Shown piece after piece: positions 63,570-64,000 of a stretch of DNA of 64,000 nt. Position 1 is the stretch's first letter; each line of letters begins with the position of its first letter. The DNA comes from Micromonospora inyonensis (GTDB lineage: Bacteria > Actinomycetota > Actinomycetes > Mycobacteriales > Micromonosporaceae), in contig NZ_FMHU01000001.1 in NCBI RefSeq assembly GCF_900091415.1, positions 3,222,778 through 3,286,777 on the forward strand. The letters are read 5' to 3'. A program made the position numbers and the translations under genes. The notes under the pieces are model-generated. The model ran no database searches. It was not told where the DNA came from and saw only the letters and a program-made list of their open reading frames with translations.

Positions 63570-63790
63570 GCGGCGTCGTCGTCGGTGGGCCCGTAGGCGA
63601 ACCGCCGGTCGGGATCGAACGGGAGCGCCTGGGGGCCGTCGGGGGGTGTCGATGACGGGGGTGAGGTGGCCCCATCCCTCGCCGGGTTGCCCCAGCCGAC
63701 GACGGGCCAGGTGATGAGGGTGCCGCTGTCGGGGGTGGTGTAGGCGATGTGCTGGGCGCCGTGGTCGTCGTTGGGCTGGTAGGTGGTCAT
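63308..63790 (-). CDS. First half of a split gene of unknown function
   Basis: ATG at 63790 overlaps the previous gene's stop (ATGA), so the start is credible. The text MTTYQPNDDHGAQHIAYTTP to about NLRQLTQAGTAHPRVNEPFT (near 63530) looks genuine. After that the frame turns into Arg/Ser/Pro-rich noise to its stop at 63308. The natural continuation lies in the neighbouring frame ending at 63207. A sequencing error, a mutation, or programmed slippage could explain it. Confidence 0.45.
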   Translation of the reverse strand: MTTYQPNDDHGAQHIAYTTPDSGTLITWPVVGWGNPARDGATSPPSSTPPDGPQALPFDPDRRFAYGPTDDDAAWNLRQLTQAGTAHPRVNEPFTPPTRPRPTSIRRCSTSTTRTPTSSPASPPCPRGPRGRRRCARLHQRGPPRPTRCFTLSPPSAPPP

Positions 63791-63996
63791 CGGGTTGCCT
63801 CGCAGTTCTGGTAGTGGGCGGCGGCGTCGTACGGCCAGCCGCAGTCGGGGCAGGCGGGCGGTTCCTCGGGCCACAGCGGGACCGACCCCGCCTCGCGCTC
63901 GATCGATGCCCGCTGATTTGGCAAGGGTGGCAAGGCAGAGTCTGGTGAACTCTCGCGCGTATAGGAATCTCTGTTCACCGGAACTTGCCTTGCCAC
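63787..63996 (-). CDS. Small protein with a zinc-ribbon-like end
   Basis: Up to 69 residues. The last part (ACPDCGWPYDAAAHYQNC) is a C-x2-C ... H-x3-C set likely to bind zinc. The stop overlaps the next start. The start is doubtful: GTG 63996 lies inside an inverted repeat, and later GTG or TTG codons are possible, or the gene may begin outside the window. Confidence 0.45.
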   Translation of the reverse strand: MARQVPVNRDSYTRESSPDSALPPLPNQRASIEREAGSVPLWPEEPPACPDCGWPYDAAAHYQNCEATR

Positions 63997-64000
63997 CCTT
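63923..64000. repeat. Nested inverted repeat at the window edge
   Basis: AAGGGTGGCAAGGCA (63923-63937) is repeated in inverted form at 63986-64000, perfect over 15 bp and cut by the window end. Inside it GGTGAAC (63944-63950) pairs with GTTCACC (63973-63979). The centre GCGCGTATAGG carries a -10-like TATA. Probably a regulatory or replication site. Confidence 0.6.

Larger units (their letters stand above)
53901..64000. mobile_element. Left part of an integrated AICE-like element inserted in yifB
   Basis: The region begins where yifB is cut and runs past the window end. It holds a forward run of coupled small genes leading to a membrane protein and an FtsK/TraB-type translocase, then a reverse-strand run of small genes including a P27-like small terminase. 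This matches actinomycete integrative conjugative elements, which move as double-stranded DNA through a single TraB pump. No integrase, excisionase or replication gene lies in view; they should be near the right end. The usual AICE target is a tRNA gene; here it is a protein gene, which suggests a serine-type integrase. That is inference. Confidence 0.8.

Overview
The window is very GC-rich, uses many GTG starts, and carries the gene order of a high-GC actinobacterium. The neighbourhood rpmF-plsX-rnc-mutM-smc-ftsY, amtB-glnK-glnD-ffh and rpsP-khpA-rimM-trmD-rplS-lepB-rnhB, together with a dispersed GCAGGGGACCCCTGC palindrome, points to Micromonosporaceae (Micromonospora or a close relative). 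The genus is an inference from gene order and repeat type; no rRNA or tRNA gene was found.

Layout. 1-12.5 kb: 3' end of thiL, a GNAT acetyltransferase, an ATP-grasp protein, rpmB (zinc-type L28), then a forward block of DAK2 protein, recG, rsmD, coaD, a SepIVA-like coiled-coil protein, a YceD/DUF177 protein, rpmF, plsX, rnc and mutM, many with ATGA/GTGA overlaps. 12.6-25.3 kb: a secreted CAP-domain protein, a 64-residue coiled-coil protein, smc, a HAD phosphatase, a reverse-strand MarR/DHA2-type exporter/DinB cluster with two matched operator dyads, a PhoD-like phosphatase, ftsY and a phosphotransferase-fold protein. 25.3-31.7 kb: a GlnR-type box followed by amtB-glnK-glnD, then ffh. 31.8-41.7 kb: a 1188-residue secreted subtilase with a malectin-like C-terminus, an amidohydrolase, a TetR regulator, a SpoIIE-type phosphatase, proS and a DUF402 protein. 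41.8-47.8 kb: rpsP-khpA-rimM-trmD, rplS, two type I signal peptidases, a NUDIX hydrolase, rnhB and a DUF2469 protein. 48-53.8 kb: methyltransferase, M23 peptidase, class V aminotransferase, xerC, an unknown protein and dprA.

At about 53.9 kb chromosomal colinearity stops. Only the last 32 codons of yifB/comM (Mg-chelatase family) remain in front of dprA, still joined to it by a TGATG overlap. From there to the window end lies the left part of an integrated element. Its forward arm is a run of small, translationally coupled genes leading to a four-helix membrane protein (Spd-like position) and a 682-residue FtsK/TraB-type DNA translocase. Repeats of CTAGCCCC directly behind the translocase gene resemble a clt-type transfer locus. 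Its reverse arm holds a P27-like small-terminase homologue, several small cysteine-rich proteins and a protein with an internal repeat. Strong inverted repeats lie between these genes and at the window edge. The whole is best read as an actinomycete integrative conjugative element (AICE) that has disrupted yifB. Its integrase, replication genes and right end must lie beyond base 64000.

Functionally the chromosomal part serves ribosome synthesis, protein export (ffh, ftsY, lepB), DNA repair and segregation (recG, mutM, smc, xerC, dprA) and nitrogen control. The element part is a transfer module plus accessory genes of unknown function.
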